A DNA stretch of 64,000 nucleotides from Amylostereum areolatum (taxonomy: Eukaryota > Basidiomycota > Agaricomycetes > Russulales > Stereaceae): NCBI GenBank assembly GCA_012932865.1, contig SAXG01000021.1, positions 372,001 through 436,000 of the forward strand. The letters run 5' to 3'. The notes under the pieces are model-generated. The model did not search any database and was not told where the DNA came from. It saw only the letters and a list, made by a program, of their open reading frames with translations. This document shows positions 23,546 through 35,795 of the stretch, piece by piece (positions within the stretch are counted from its first letter, which is position 1; each line of letters opens with the position of its first letter). A program made the translations under genes and the position numbers.

Positions 23546-25667
23546 CTAAATCTTGTCCTTATCAAAGAACGCAACCAAGTCACCAACCGGCGCACGCGGC
23601 TTGCCTGCTGCCTGCCTTGAGCGCAGGTGGTGCCGCATTCGCCCTGGCCAACTTTTCCTGGCGACGCATAAGAAGCGGGTCGACAAATTTAGTCCCGAGA
23701 GGTGTGGTGGCCATGTCGCTCGCGATGCCAATACGGTCGGTGGATTGTGACCTCGCACGGACACGGAGGGGTGTCGTTAACGGGGCAAGTGACTTGGGCT
23801 TGGGACGCGTTGGCACTGGGGCTGTAGCGTCGGATGTGTACCCGTTGCGAACAGACGATGACGTTCGACCAGCGGATTTACCGATCGTTTCGTCATACGT
23901 GTCCGTGTCACTGTCACCTTCCGAGGTTGGCGACGGAGAGTCGGGACGCGGACCCTTCATGACAGGACCACCTAGAGCGACGGTATACCGCTTGCGAGGG
24001 GTGGGACTTATGCTTGTTTGACGGGAGTGCTCTGTCCTTCGGTGCTCTGGGAGCGGTGAGCGCGGCGAGTGCCGCAAGGTTGGTCTGATTGTTGGACGGA
24101 CTGGGCGATGTACCGGGAGGAGACATGGACCGCGGAAGACCCGAAAGGGAATTGTTCGATGACTGGAGTAGTAAGGGAATGTCCACCGAGCGAGGGGAGA
24201 CCTGCGACAGACATCGGACGCGTGCGCGACGTCAGGGAGGATGGGGGAGAGTTCGTAGGGGAAAATGTGCCCTGAGAAAGTAAAACAGTATCGGGAGGCG
24301 TAGCATAGTCTCCCGTGGGATATGGAAGGCGAGAGCGGGGAGTGTTCGATGGAACAGTGAGAGGGACGAATGTTGGGCTCATTGACTCGCGTCGAGGATG
24401 GGAAGGAGAGACAACACGAGGCGTCGTCGGCGGTGTTTGAGAATGAATAGCAAGGGAAGAGGAAGTGGGTGGCGCGGTGGACACTGGGGCGGGAGAACGC
24501 GAAGGTCCCCCGGAGAGGTTTGCAGGGGCAGTCGCAAGCTTAGCCATTTCTCGCCCCAGCTCAGCCGATGCGTCCCTGCAATTCAACCAGCTCGTCTCGC
24601 ATCTCGGCCATAGCTTGTTCAGTGGCTTCGGATGATCCTTCTTTCTTCTCGGCCGCCAGGTGTTCTCTTTCGTGCTCCCTCTCAACGAGGAAAGCGTTCG
24701 ACGTCGCTCATACGTTCTTCGAGCGCACGAACGTGCCCGACGGTCCACTTCTCCAGCTTCTCAAAGCGTCTGGCCACAACGAGGAGCGTCCCAGGGAGAT
24801 CAAGTGTACCCTGCTCGTTGAACTGTGCGTAGAGGGGAGTAGCTTCGCGTGAAGGGGAGGCTGTTTGACTCGCACCAGAACGCAACGGCGATGGAGCCAA
24901 GCTAGGTGGAAGACTGGTATGTTTCGGTGCTCCTGGAGTAGGAGAGGAAGGAGAGGAAGGAGGTGGACGTCTCGGGGGTCCGGGTGGTGTGGTTAAGTTA
25001 AGAAAAGCGGGATCCGCGTATTTTGTCTCGCTAGAGGTAGGCCAATCGTTCGACTTTTTCCTCTCGCGCTTATCCTGCTTCTTGGCCTCTTTCTTTCCCT
25101 TCTTATCCTTCTCTTTTGTCTCTTGAACGACCTGCTGTGCAGGTGTAAGGGGATCTTTCGTCGGCGTGAGGCGATTCTTCGCCGCCACCCACCAACTTGG
25201 GCTGCCTTCCTTCTGCGATGTTGCTGGAGAGGGCGGATCCATAGCTGGCATTGTCTGCGCGCGAGGGCGGGGCGATGTGGCCAGCATGGACAGCACCTTG
25301 TCTTCCATAAGACGACGCTCCTCCGCTTCCTGGATCAAAATACGCTCCGCCTCTCGCCTGCTTCGATCTCGTTCCATCTCTGCCTGGGCTTTGAGTTCTT
25401 CGTCAGTAAGCATGTGTCCAGAACGACCGTTCATCATGGACCCGACGCGCTGCGCGAAGCTGGTGGCCATCTGCGTGATCGAAGGATTGGGCGAGTGGGA
25501 TCGACCCCAAGTGGCATCTCTTTCATCCTCGTCTGAATCATTGTCCGAGCCGTCTTCGCTGAAAGTCCCAGTATCCGGATCGGGCGTGTGGGAGTTCCGA
25601 AGAGGAGACGGAGAGCGCCTGGTTGTGTGGTTGTTGCCATACACGGGTTGGGGCTGTATGCACACAT
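23546..25667 (-). CDS. Low-complexity coiled-coil protein of unknown function, frame-broken
   Basis: I do not recognise a named family. The main exon begins upstream of PQPVYGNNHTTRRSPSPLR (an intron acceptor fits at about 25650). It runs through an acidic patch (SEDGSDNDSDEDERD), a helical segment (LTDEELKAQAEMERDRSRRE, ERRLMEDKVLSMLA), a Lys-rich region (KEKDKKGKKEAKKQDKRERK), a Pro-rich region, and TLDLPGTLLVVARRFEKLEK, VRALEERMSDVERF. It continues in other frames as HEREHLAAEKKEGSSEATEQ, AMAEMRDELVELQGRI, ELGREMAKLATAPANL, a Ser/Pro/Thr-rich region, and a tail ending VGDLVAFFDKDKI. Single-base shifts near 24689, 24562 and 23610-23630 separate these parts. The tail and coiled coils suggest a cytoskeletal or scaffold protein. 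The N-terminus is unresolved. Confidence 0.65.
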
Positions 25668-25689
25668 CAGTTGGACACATATTTAACAC

Positions 25690-26060
25690 CCTCGCAGAGA
25701 GCCGGAGGAATTCCTGTGCTCACAATGTCAATCGCTGAAGGGCGGTGGCAGAGCTGGCGAAGTCATTCTTCGCTGTGGTTTGTAGTTGGGTGTCGGCTCA
25801 GGCGGCGCGAGGTTGTTTGAGCTCGCGATAGAGGTAGTAAGACCTGTGAGAATGAGGTGATGCCATGACCGCTTGACCTGGCCGTCGTTGTACCCCACGA
25901 CGGGGCCGTCGAGAAGAACGTGAGCGTGGGCGATGTTGAACGTTGATTGAACGTTGAACGAAAAGGAAGCCGTCTCGGTCCCCGAGTCGTTCCCGGAACG
26001 GCGCTTATTTGGTTGTCGCTCTTTCCCTCCCACCACCATCGCCGACCGCGACGACGCGAG
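25690..26060. promoter_or_regulatory. Divergent promoter between the coiled-coil gene and LCB1
   Basis: This is a short shared upstream region. It holds a GTTGAAC-type repeat at 25935-25960. A minus-strand open stretch (VVGYNDGQVKRSWHHLILTG, about 25910-25850) may be a 5' exon of the coiled-coil gene. Confidence 0.5.
25935..25960. repeat. GTTGAAC heptamer repeat
   Basis: GTTGAAC units occur three times in 26 bases, one with a 3-base insert. Related copies occur at 31612-31625, 33427-33446, 43173-43186 and, inverted, 49336-49354. Confidence 0.75.
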
Positions 26061-27926
26061 ATGGACGGCCACAACTCAACCTCGACTCTCGAACCCTTAT
26101 TCATTTTCCTTCAATATTCGTTCACTCAACTGGAGGCAACATTCTACAAATTGCCAGGCTCCCATGTCGTCGCTCGTTACGTGAAGTCATCCCACCAGAA
26201 CGACCCCGGCCGCACCGTCCTCGAGATTCTGCTTTTCTTCTTCCTTGTTCGCACTGTCCTTCAGAGGCGTACCCGCGCCGACAGTGGTGGAAAGCATTTC
26301 ATCCAGTTCTCTGAAAAGGTTCGTTCCTGTCATTGGAAGGCATGCTGCGACTCCAAGCTGACCATCCCCTGGGCAGGAAATTGACGAATTGGTTGAGGAA
26401 TGGACCCCGGAACCATTAGGGAAACCTCTCTCCCCCTCTGAAGAGGCCGACCTCGCCTCAGTTCCGGTCATCACTGGCGCCAACGGTCCCAGGCCCAAAC
26501 TGCTCAACCACAGCAAGCCGGTGCTCAACCTCGCCAGTTACAACTTCGCCGGTCTTGCTGGAAACGAAGTCATCAAGGAGCGTGCTATTGAGACTCTTCG
26601 AAAGTATGGACTCGGTAGCTGTGGTCCTCCTGGTTTCTACGGCACCATCGGTACGCAGGGTTTCCTTGCAAACGTCGCACCGGCTGAAATTGGAGTCTAG
26701 ATGTTCACATGGAACTTGAAAAGAATATCTCCGAATTTTTAGGCACCGAATCGACCATTCTCTACTCGCAGGCCTTCCACACCGTGTCATCCGTCATCGC
26801 AGCATTTTGCAAGCGACACGATGTTGTCATTGCCGACCGAGGGGTTAACTTTGCCATCCAGAAGGGTCTCCAGATTTCCCGCTCCACCATCCGTTGGTTT
26901 GACCACAACGACCTCAAGAGCCTGGAAGACGTTCTTATCAGTGTTGAGAAAGACCGGAAGAAGAGGCGAGGACCTTTGACGAGGCGTTTCATCGTTACCG
27001 AAGGCATCTTCGAGAAGGACGGTGCTATGGTTGACCTTCCGAGGCTTGTGAGTATGCTCTAGCCCCTGGCAGTAACTTTCTCAATGTTCGGTAGATCGAG
27101 CTGAAGAACAAGCATAAATACCGCTTGATCCTCGACGAGAGCTTTTCCTTTGGAACTATTGGCAGGACTGGACGCGGGCTCACAGAATTATACAACGTTC
27201 CGGTGTGTATGGTTGTTCCTCTTAGATGTTCATGTCTCATACTCCTCACAGGCAACACAAGTAGACATGCTTGTTGGCTCGGTTGCAAATGGGTTGAACT
27301 CTTCCGGAGGTTTCTGCGCGGGAACGAAGACTGTTGTCGAACATCAGGTATGCTCCTAGCGCGAGCACAGTAACAATGCACTCATCGTTCGCGTTCGTTC
27401 GTAGCGTATCAATGGCACGGCGTTCGTCTTCTCGGCTGCCGGTCCCGCTCTTCAGGCCGTCAGCGCTAGCGAGGGAATCAACATACTCCAGAACACGCCT
27501 TCTATTATGACCACACTTCAAGAGAACATCCACGCCGTACGCACTGTCCTTGACAGGGTCGATTGCCTCAGCGTCCCGTCGCACCCCGCGAGTGCCATCA
27601 TCCACCTGCACGTCCGCCCGGCCTCGTCCATGTTCCTTTCTCCCCACACAACCGCTGGCAAACCGTCCAACCCGTCGTCCATCCAGGCCCGCGACCCTCC
27701 CGTCTTCGATATCGAGAGCGAAGAGCGTGCCCTCCAGGAAATCGTGGAGGAGTGCCTCGCTCAAGGTGTGTGGATCACCCGCGCCAAGCGTTTGCGCGGC
27801 CAAGAATGGGTAGAGGCGCGTCCTAGCATTCGCCTTGCTATTTCGAGTGCCATTACGCGTCGTGACTGCGAGAAGGCTGCACATGTCATCAAAGCAGCGG
27901 CGATCAAGGTACTTCGTCGTCGTTAG
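26061..27926 (+). CDS. LCB1: Serine palmitoyltransferase subunit 1
   Basis: This is the non-catalytic but required subunit of the ER enzyme that joins serine and palmitoyl-CoA in the first step of sphingolipid synthesis. An N-terminal membrane anchor ([20 protein letters not shown], near residues 53-72) is followed by the PLP-transferase fold: [72 protein letters not shown] and [23 protein letters not shown]1 proteins lack the PLP lysine, which the catalytic LCB2 partner carries, and none is seen at the usual place here. Introns at about 26321-26378, 26651-26700, 27053-27094, 27204-27251 and 27351-27404 all join in frame, and the end is KVLRRR. Length and order are normal and the gene is intact. 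Divergent from the coiled-coil gene. Confidence 0.95.
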
Positions 27927-28153
27927 ATTTGCGCAGTAGACGATGGACGGATGATCCATGCTATCTTAGACTGTATCTATACCCTACTGAACCTAATGTC
28001 ATGTTGTTGTTGATTATGCCTTCGATGGATGTGGTCCGCGCATGGCGTCTTCACTCCAGCTTCAGGGTTCATGCATATAAGGGTTTATTCCGCGATTCTG
28101 CGTAGGGCAGTCACTTTTATACAGGCCAGGGTGCAGATGGGTTATGTATCTTT

Positions 28154-29355
28154 TCACTTTGGCAGATCAGTGGAGTGCGCGATGTCTTTCCATTCCTCCA
28201 ACCTCTGAAGAGTGGACTCGGCGGCTTCCTTCACGACCTGGTGGCAATCGCTGCCGAGATCAACCACAGGAGGGATCGTCCGCCCCTTGACTGCCCCTTC
28301 ACCGTGAACAAGGTCGACCATCAGCTCTGCTGCCTTCTTAGGGTCTCCGGGTTGCTTTCCGTTGTAGGCTACAGCAAACCGTAAGTCTCGACTCTCGAAG
28401 AGCCCTTGCGATGTACGAGAAGGGACGTACCGATAAGGTTGTCGTTTGCGGGGCCAGTGATAGGCGCGTAGTCGTCAATGCGCGAGATGTGGGGCGCGCG
28501 ATTGCCATCCGTGAGGAAGTTCGTCCGGAAGTAGCCCAGCTCTACGATGATGCTACGAAGCCCCAGCGGCGAGATTTCCACGTCAAGGGAGCCGGAAAGA
28601 CCTGAAAAATCGTGGGTCAGAGGGTCCACGGCCTCGGGAGGTATAGACGCTACGCACCTCGCAAAGCGTGCTTTGTCCCAGCGTACAAACCGGCGTTGGG
28701 TCCGAACCTCCAGCCTCCCAACGAGCCGAGCCAGAGAATGGTGCCCGACTTGCGCGCACGCATGTATGGAAGAAAGGCGCGGGCGACGTTGAGAGCTCCG
28801 AACACATTCGTGCTGGAATGTGGGGTTAGTCGGTCTTCGAGGAAGCGTCAAGGGCAGGGTTCTTACTTGAATTGTGCGAATGTCTCTTCTGGTCTATAAG
28901 AGAACACAGTGATTAGTGGAGATATAGATGTCGTAGAACAAGGGGACCCACGTATTCTCTTCAATTGCGCCGACTGCGATGTATCCTAGGTACAAGCATC
29001 ATCGTGAGATCATGGACTGTCCGCCATAGACCAGAAGTACATACCGGCATTGTTCACCACCACGTCGACCTTCCCGTGCAGCTCTACCGCCTTCTTTGCG
29101 ATTGCATGCAGATCCGCTAGCGACGCGGTGACATCGAGCTCGAGAACGTCGGCTCCTTTCTCGCGCAGAGGCTCGAGCTGTCGGATTGAGCGGGCACGCG
29201 CGGTTGCAACAACTCTATCGCCGCGTGCAAGAGCAGCGAGGGTAAGATCACGTCCGATCCCAGATCTGCGCGTGGGTTGGTATGCATGAGTTTGCGCAAG
29301 AGATGGAGGCGACGTACGATGTACCGGTGATCAGCCACACAAGTTGCGAGGACAT
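28154..29355 (-). CDS. Short-chain dehydrogenase/reductase (classical SDR)
   Basis: This is an NAD(P)-dependent oxidoreductase. Six exons join in frame: MSSQLVWLITGTS/SGIGRDLTLAALARGDRVVA gives the TGxxxGIG cofactor motif (about residues 10-17). LELDVTASLADL, VDVVVNNAG (NNAG), GTILWLGSLGG (active-site Ser region) and AGLYAGTKHALRG (YxxxK) follow in order. The C-terminal part has LGLRSIIVELGYFRTNFLTD and HISRIDDYAPITGPANDN, ending HSTDLPK. The catalytic triad is complete. It belongs to a fungal SDR group often annotated as retinol dehydrogenase-like or 'NAD(P)-binding protein'; its substrate cannot be told. The start at 29355 and all splice sites are consistent. Intact. Confidence 0.9.
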
Positions 29356-30243
29356 GGTGATGGGTTGGACGTGGATTCCAAGAGCGAGAAGGGAAGAGAG
29401 ACGTATTCGCAAGACGTAGGCGCCAGTGGACACCGGGTAGCCTTTTATAGATTTAGCAGCGCCAGACGGTACAGTAAGGATCCGAGTCTCGATGAATACC
29501 AGCGACCTTGGATAGATGATTCATCATGAGTGTCCACAGGAAGAGAGACCCACATGCCCACATACCCACATAACATTCGAGTCGATCCACATCTCGACTT
29601 GCCTTTGTACTTAGCACAGGACCGGCGAACTTCAGGCCCTTGATCCGTCCTCGTCCGTGGACCGTCGTGACCGCGAGAATAGCTTCGAGAAGTTCACGAA
29701 CGCGCGAGGCTGTCGAGATGCAGAAGCAATCAATGGATCGAAACCACGCACGAATGAAACGCCGTCACCGTAAATCCAGCTTCTCAGCAAATTGGGGATG
29801 ATCGACGAAAACTCGGTGCGTGGAGCAAGGTTCGCGGGCGCGAGTTATTTTGTGGTAGAGTAGGTACAAGTAGAGAGGTGTAAATGTTGTCCAGCCAGCC
29901 AGTGCATGAAGGAGCCGAGAAGGAGAAATACATGCGGGAAGAGTGCAGAGTCAGCGAATAACCATTACGTGCAAAAGAAAAGGATTAGAGAGGAGGGAAG
30001 GCACTAGGGTAGAAGGTAGAAAGACGATGAGAGACGACGGGGAAATCCCAGGGCGAAAAAAGTTGTAAAAATACAGCAGAGGAATCGCTATGCGCCAGGA
30101 AGCGCGAGTCCAGTAATCCAATCCGACCGCGGTCTTGGCCGTGCCCGACGCGCCGCCAACATGGCATTTTAAGACTTTGGTTCCCAAAACAGTTCATTGC
30201 CGCTGTAGAAGCGACGTGTGCATCGTTTGGTCCGTCCCCGGGA
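29356..30243. other. Intergenic, no gene seen
   Basis: This is the promoter side of the SDR gene and the 3' flank of the next minus-strand gene. No supportable ORF. Confidence 0.6.
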
Positions 30244-31181
30244 TCAAGCCGCGCCGCTGGTGATCATGCTCAGAGCACGAAGAACGGACTCCCAAGCGAG
30301 GTCGAGCGCGGACCAGAGGTCGGGGTCAAAAACGCCGATAGCGCAGGCGTTGCGCCAGACGGACGTGATACGGCGGGTGACGAGCATGAGGGAGCTCACG
30401 CGGTCTGCGGGGGATGCGCCTGGGGCATGGGAGGTGAGGTAAGAGGCGATTTGCGAAGGGGACAGATGGCCGAGGGGGCCCTTGTCGTTCGAGCTGCGGG
30501 CGAGGGGAACGAGGGTAGCAGGGATAGGGAGCAGGGCGGTCATGAGCAGATCGGGCCGATGAGAGATGAGGAATGTGTGGAGAGGCTCAAACACCTCGGC
30601 GTGGGGGACGGTGAGGGTGACCACAGGGACGGATGCGGTGCCGTCCGAGCGTGGGCGGGGGCGCGAGATGGGAAGGCGGGGCAGATGTGCGCAGTTGGCC
30701 GCGAGGGCGACATGGTAGGTCGGGAACAACATGACATGGTCCGAGGTGCTTTGGGACGAGAACACGGCAAGGACGTGGGTTGGCGGGTTGTGGGACACAG
30801 GCAGATCGAAGGCCGCGGGAAGGTGAGAACGGGGGTACGACTTGGGTACGCGCGTGGAGGCGAGAGCCTGGTACGCTCTAAGGCAGAGAGTGTGAGACGG
30901 GGGGAGGGCGATGCCGATAGGGAGAAGAGAACGTACTCGTTGCCTCCGAGGGCGAGACGGTGACGGATGTAGCTAAAGGCGGGTTGGGCGTAGCTAGGAT
31001 CGATGGCGACCAATACGTCGCGGTTGACCTCTGCGAATTCGGGGCGGCGAAGGGTGGAGGGGAGGTTGAGGGTAGGGAGAGCCGGGGGATGGTACATCTG
31101 AGACGGAGGCTGGGGCTGCGGGTCGTAATGCTGAGGGTAGTGAGGGTAGGAATGGGCGGTGCGGGCGGCGACGTGGAACAT
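30244..31181 (-). CDS. Conserved protein of unknown function, one exon border off by a base
   Basis: I recognise no domain. The first exon starts MFHVAARTAHSYPHYPQHYD, is rich in Pro, Gln and Tyr, and continues TLNLPSTLRRPEFAEVNRDV, LVAIDPSYAQPAFSYIRHRL. The second reads ALASTRVPKSYPRSHLPAAF, THVLAVFSSQSTSDHVMLFP, VALAANCAHLPRLP and ends LRALSMITSGAA. Both look like true coding sequence. The intron between them (donor GTACGT at about 30937, acceptor near 30868) is one base out of phase, as if a G were missing at the donor (GAGTACG instead of GAGGTACG). The N-terminal poly-Pro/Gln segment suggests a nuclear regulatory protein, but this is inference. Confidence 0.7.
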
Positions 31182-31611
31182 CTTGTAGAGGATATGGGAG
31201 GTTGAAAGGGGAGGAAGAGTACAAGGGCGATGCGGGATTACAAGGATGCGCAACTCGAAGGATGAGCGGGATTACAAGAGCAGGCGATGCTTCCTGAGCA
31301 AAGGAGAGGAGGACGAGGGAGCGTGCGTTAAGTACAAGAGAGAGAAAGCCGACGACGAATGCGAACGAAGGACGAACGGAACACGAACGAAGGAGGAGTA
31401 TAAGGTGCCCTCTCGTCAAAATGGACATTCGCTTATGTCCTCTTTCGGCTTCGTCTTCCTCCAGCCGCGTTCCTGGCTCTCGTTCCTCCCGCCGATAAAC
31501 GACTGTCCCCCAATGGATCCTACGCCTTGTCCTCCTCGTCCCCGGCCCCGTTGCTCTTCTCAACCACCCCATTCTCCTCTCCACCCTCTCTCAATCCCCC
31601 CGTCCACTTGC

Positions 31612-31625
31612 TGAACGTTGAACGT
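31612..31625. repeat. GTTGAAC heptamer repeat
   Basis: Two adjoining units of TGAACGT, upstream of the minus-strand gene that starts at 31181. Confidence 0.6.
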
Positions 31626-33426
31626 CCCACTAGTCCGTTCGCACCAGCCTTATTGTCTTTTCTCTGATGGTAACGCATACTGACCACCTCGCAGTCGCTC
31701 TTCGTGGATGACCCGCTTCATAATTAGTACGTCAGTCCCATATTCTGACGGACGTCGAGACCGCGACCCCGTTCAATCTTCTAAGACGCGCTTTGGTGAG
31801 AGGGGTCGTTAGGGAATTGCCGAGGCCTTTCACGTGACCTTTTACATCTTTCTCGAGTAGAACTCTTCCTCTGCACCTCCATGTTTGCACTACAATGCTA
31901 ATGAAAATATCGAGGATGGTGTAGAGTAGTCAAATAAACCCCGTGAGCAATTTTCAGCTTTCTCACAGATGCTATGAGCCAGCAGTTAGCAAGATGAGCC
32001 TTTGCTAGGCCTTTGAGGTCGCCATTTGACCCATTTGCCACCGTAGACGACGAGTTTTCACTCCGGAAAAAAAGGAGCAATTAGGGTTAGGTATACTGAC
32101 CTCTACGATGCTACGCTTTTGGTGTGTGAGGCGTCCTGTGAGCGTCCATGGAACATACTCCGTCGATTCGAGCACGAGGGAAAGGCTCCGGCGTGGGAAC
32201 TACCTACTCAAAGAGGGCGAAAGTCGCGTCGAGGTTCACTTTAACGCCGACTTTAACGCCTACGGACCCCTCCCCGCCAACGCATCATTCACTTTCATGC
32301 GTCTGCAAAACTGCCCTGCGCCGGAAGGTCTGATAGCGTCCGCGACCGACTAGACGAGAAAGGAATAGACCTGCTTCCAAATTCCAGATGCTGCTTCATC
32401 GCCAGGGCGGCCACAACGCGGTCACACGACTCGGCCAAGGTCGCGGTCGCGCACCAACTTCTGGGTCTATTTGGAGCCTCTTCGCGTTTTTATGCCCTTG
32501 TTCACAGTTGGGGAGAGTGGGCGGGAGAGGAGAGGAGGAGGGCATTCCATTGCTTGAATTTATCGCATGTCGCGAGGACCTGATCACCGATATGGGCGCT
32601 GGAATGTTCCCCTACTCCGCACTGGGCATCTGTTGTTGCCTCTGGAAAGAACAAGGATCAGGATCCACGCGGTAGCAGGTGTAACAGGAACCTCATACCA
32701 CGCATCATGGCACCGGCCTCCTTGAACCGGAGGGGAACATAGTATATTGTGGATCCACATATTGGCGCAGTCCTCGTTGAGAACAAGGGACAAAATTCTT
32801 CCCAAAGGTCGGACTCCGATGCGCGTGCATCGTTGGTGCAAACGCGCTTGCATCAGCGTGCATCCACCTCGAATCCTTCGGCGTTGATGTCGTTCACTGG
32901 CTTTTCTGAAGATGAATGTCGCTGGAATGTTGGAAGGGTTAACATTTGAAACGAAGCGCGGACCAGTGACGTCTGCCGCCCGAAGAATGACCAGACCATA
33001 GCGTTGATAGCTACTAGTTTGAACTTTCGAGGGTCAGGAGACATGCAGAAGGGCTTCAGATATACCAGCTGCTGCTCCGATGAAGAAAACGGCAGCCTGA
33101 CCCTTGAACACGTTTGTACGAAACCCACCGGTGGACAAGCTTAGCCTTATCATCAACACCGAGCATTACTGCGCAATAGAAGACATAAATTGCTCGAGCT
33201 ATCTGAATGGCATGAGCATGTATTCTGATGACATCGGTGGGATGGGGAGCGAGGAGTGGTGGGAGAGGATGGGAAGAATTGGGCAAGACGCGCCGACGAA
33301 GATCGCTGCCAGTGCCTGGCGTACAGCCGCATACCACGTGATCTTGCCGCCTCAAGCCTCCGGCTATCTCCGGCTAGTGCCTCCGAGTCAGAGCCAGTGC
33401 CTCACCCGCTCCGATCTACCGTTACT

Positions 33427-33446
33427 GTTGAACGTTGAACGTTGAA
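33427..33446. repeat. GTTGAAC heptamer repeat
   Basis: Almost three perfect tandem units of GTTGAAC, about 300 bases upstream of the gene at 33741. Confidence 0.75.
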
Positions 33447-33740
33447 TCTCAAGTCATCCCCACTTGCTCTCCTTCTCCCCCTCTTCACTGTTTTGAAACG
33501 TGTGGCGGAGTTAAGTATGATTCATGTGTCTGTTTGCTCCGCTCATTGCTAGAACCCGTGGAGGACAAGAATCGGCCTGGAAATCACACCTTGGCGGCGG
33601 AGTGTCTTGATCGGGGGACACAATGAGGATTGCATTGTCTACACCAGTGGCAATAATTATGGTGAGCAGTATAAATGTTGGCATCTCTTCCCTTTCTCTC
33701 ATACGACCATTCTCTCTTCCAGCCAGCTCCCTAGCTCAAG

Positions 33741-34925
33741 ATGTCCGTCTCCTCCGATGGCGCTGTCAACCTCCCTCTCCTTGGCTTCCAACCGAGTCTT
33801 CCTACGAAACGGGGATGCAAAGTCCCCCAAGAACGACATATCCGAAAAGATGTGCTGACAGACATAGCTCCGGACCGCTACGAGTTTCTCTCGGGTGCTC
33901 CTGATATTGAGACGATTCGCCACACCCTCAAGGCCAAACCTCACGGAGAAGACAGGTGAGCTTCCCTCGAGACCTTTGCAGCCACAGGCCTCTTACGTTG
34001 ATTGCTTCAAAGCAACTGGCTGAACGGATGGCACCTTCGTTCCGACCAGAAACTCACCGCCCCGACCGTGGTCATCTCCACCACAGACAATCCCTTCTCT
34101 CCTTCCCCAGGCTCGCGCAGAACTCGTTCCACGAACCCTAGCAGATTCTCCTCACATCGAATGGCTATGTACGGGTCCGACTTCCAAGACAGCCCACGGG
34201 CCATGCAGTTTCGCCCTAGCACCCCAGACAAGTTATCACCCAGACCGCCTGGTCCGACGCATTCTCTTGTCGCTTACGAGTCCGACCCTCCTTCGCTCTC
34301 GGGGCGCTTCTCAACGCTGGTCGAAAGTCCCATCAATGACCTCCTGTTCGTCGCCAACTGTCCGAACCTCTTCACCGCAGAGACCGAGCGCGTCTTACCG
34401 CCGAGGATCGAGGACAAACTCCCGCGCGTGCTCATCAAAGTCAAGAGCCTCGAAGCCTGGCCGGAGCTCGTGATATACTTGCACACGAAAAACCAAAGAG
34501 CCCTCTTCCGCGCGTTGGTGCCCGAGTGGATCTATGACCTCGTCCACCTGCTTCCGCTCGGCAACGAACCTAATTTCAGCCAATCCGCCGCTCGCGGACG
34601 GAAACTTAGCCTAGGCTGCATTGCATGGGAAGAGGAGATCTCAGAGCGCCCGCGCTCTGTCGATACGACCGCCACAATTGCCCAAGAGATCGTGGACGCG
34701 GAGGCCTCTCTGCCGCCCCATGTCGGCCACCAGGACATCCTGGCCGTCGGCAAACGCCTGAGCGCCCTTCGCGCCAACTTGGACCTCATCGGTTACTTCA
34801 ACACGCGACTTTGGTTGGAACTTGATGTTTTGATGTCGATCATAATCGAGGTCATAAACCTCAAAGCTAAGGTCGCCAAAGAGGAATGGGTCGATTTGGG
34901 GGGGACGGCGAACGAATACGAATAA
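33741..34925 (+). CDS. Unknown protein, possibly Clp1 (clampless1)-like
   Basis: Two exons: MSVSSDGAVNLPLLGFQPS to AKPHGED, an intron at about 33956-34012, then SNWLNGWHLRSDQKLTAPTV to the end at TANEYE. The C-terminal half is well-behaved coding sequence: LFVANCPNLFTAETERVLPP, LPRVLIKVKSLEAWPELVIY, LHTKNQRALFRALVPEWIYD, then a predicted helix pair (DILAVGKRLSALRANLDLIG, LWLELDVLMSIIIEVINLKA). The phrase LHTxNQxxLFRALVPEWxxDL reminds me of basidiomycete Clp1-like proteins, which control clamp-cell formation in the dikaryon. This is from memory and weak, so no symbol is given. No membrane segment or signal peptide. The gene is intact. Confidence 0.6.
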
Positions 34926-35795
34926 CCATCCTGTCGTGGCAGGTACCGGTGGTGGAATGGAATGTCGGAAAATCATTGGTCAGACAGCCTAGTGAGTAAG
35001 TACATGTATCTTACTTATGTCTTTTTGACGCGTGGCGTGGGTATTCGCGCCATTACGCTCTTCTATAGTGCTGTAACACTCGTGTAATTTTTATGGAGGA
35101 CCCCGATACTCACAAAGCTTCTACGTCCGTTTGACCGCCTAGAATGTATCACCTTGAGCCTCAGCCTGGAGAGTACTACTAACCGAGGGCTCAAGGCGTT
35201 CCTGTACGTGATCGGCTTACCTCAGTGATCTCAACTAGGTGATTGTGTTCCGGACCGCGAACACAGAGCGCTACTCCCTGCTTGTCCCTGGCATCGACGA
35301 CACCGTGGACAACGTCCTCGCTGACAAGGTCGTCGCCGTTGTGGCCATCCTCAAAGCCATCAATGCATCAACGACACCCTCCCCCTAAACACGTTCGTTC
35401 CCGGCGCGGTGAGTTCTGCTGTCGTCCCCCTTCTTCCCCTCACTCACATGTATTTACAGACATCGCTAAAACTGAGTGTCAAGGGTGACCGGTGAAGACC
35501 AAGCGAAAACCATACTTAGTCATCATGAAGTATATCCCTGTCGTTGACAACTCGAAGTGGCAGGCGATATCTCAATGTATGGGAAACTATGTAAGATACA
35601 TTTTGGAGCGTAAAATAGTGAACAATAATCCAAGAGGCGCGGAAAGCTGATGGTACCGATATCGGAGGGAGGACAGAAAAAGAGACGCGAGAGCATGCGG
35701 GAACATAGGGTGCAAACCTGAGAGATGTAGCAAAGATGTAGCATCAATTCCTGTCGCAACAACATCATTGCAAATGAGCTGGTACTTACGAGCAC
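34926..35795. other. Intergenic with a short coding-like fragment
   Basis: On the plus strand VIVFRTANTERYSLLVPGID (35238-35297), VLADKVVAVVAILKAIN, INDTLPLNTFVPGA and, after an intron ending near 35460, TSLKLSVKGDR form what looks like the end of a gene, with one frame shift near 35365. I cannot name it or find its 5' part. Confidence 0.35.

Larger units (their letters stand above)
31182..33740. other. 2.5 kb intergenic, no supportable gene
   Basis: Short open frames only (for example + 32108-32353 and + 32388-32675), without motifs or exon chains. Two GTTGAAC repeats lie at 31612-31625 and 33427-33446. TTAGGGTTAGG near 32083 is too short to be a telomere relic. Confidence 0.5.

Noticed and set aside
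32080..32095. TTAGGGTTAGG, resembling a telomere repeat
   Set aside because: Fewer than two units; expected by chance in 64 kb.
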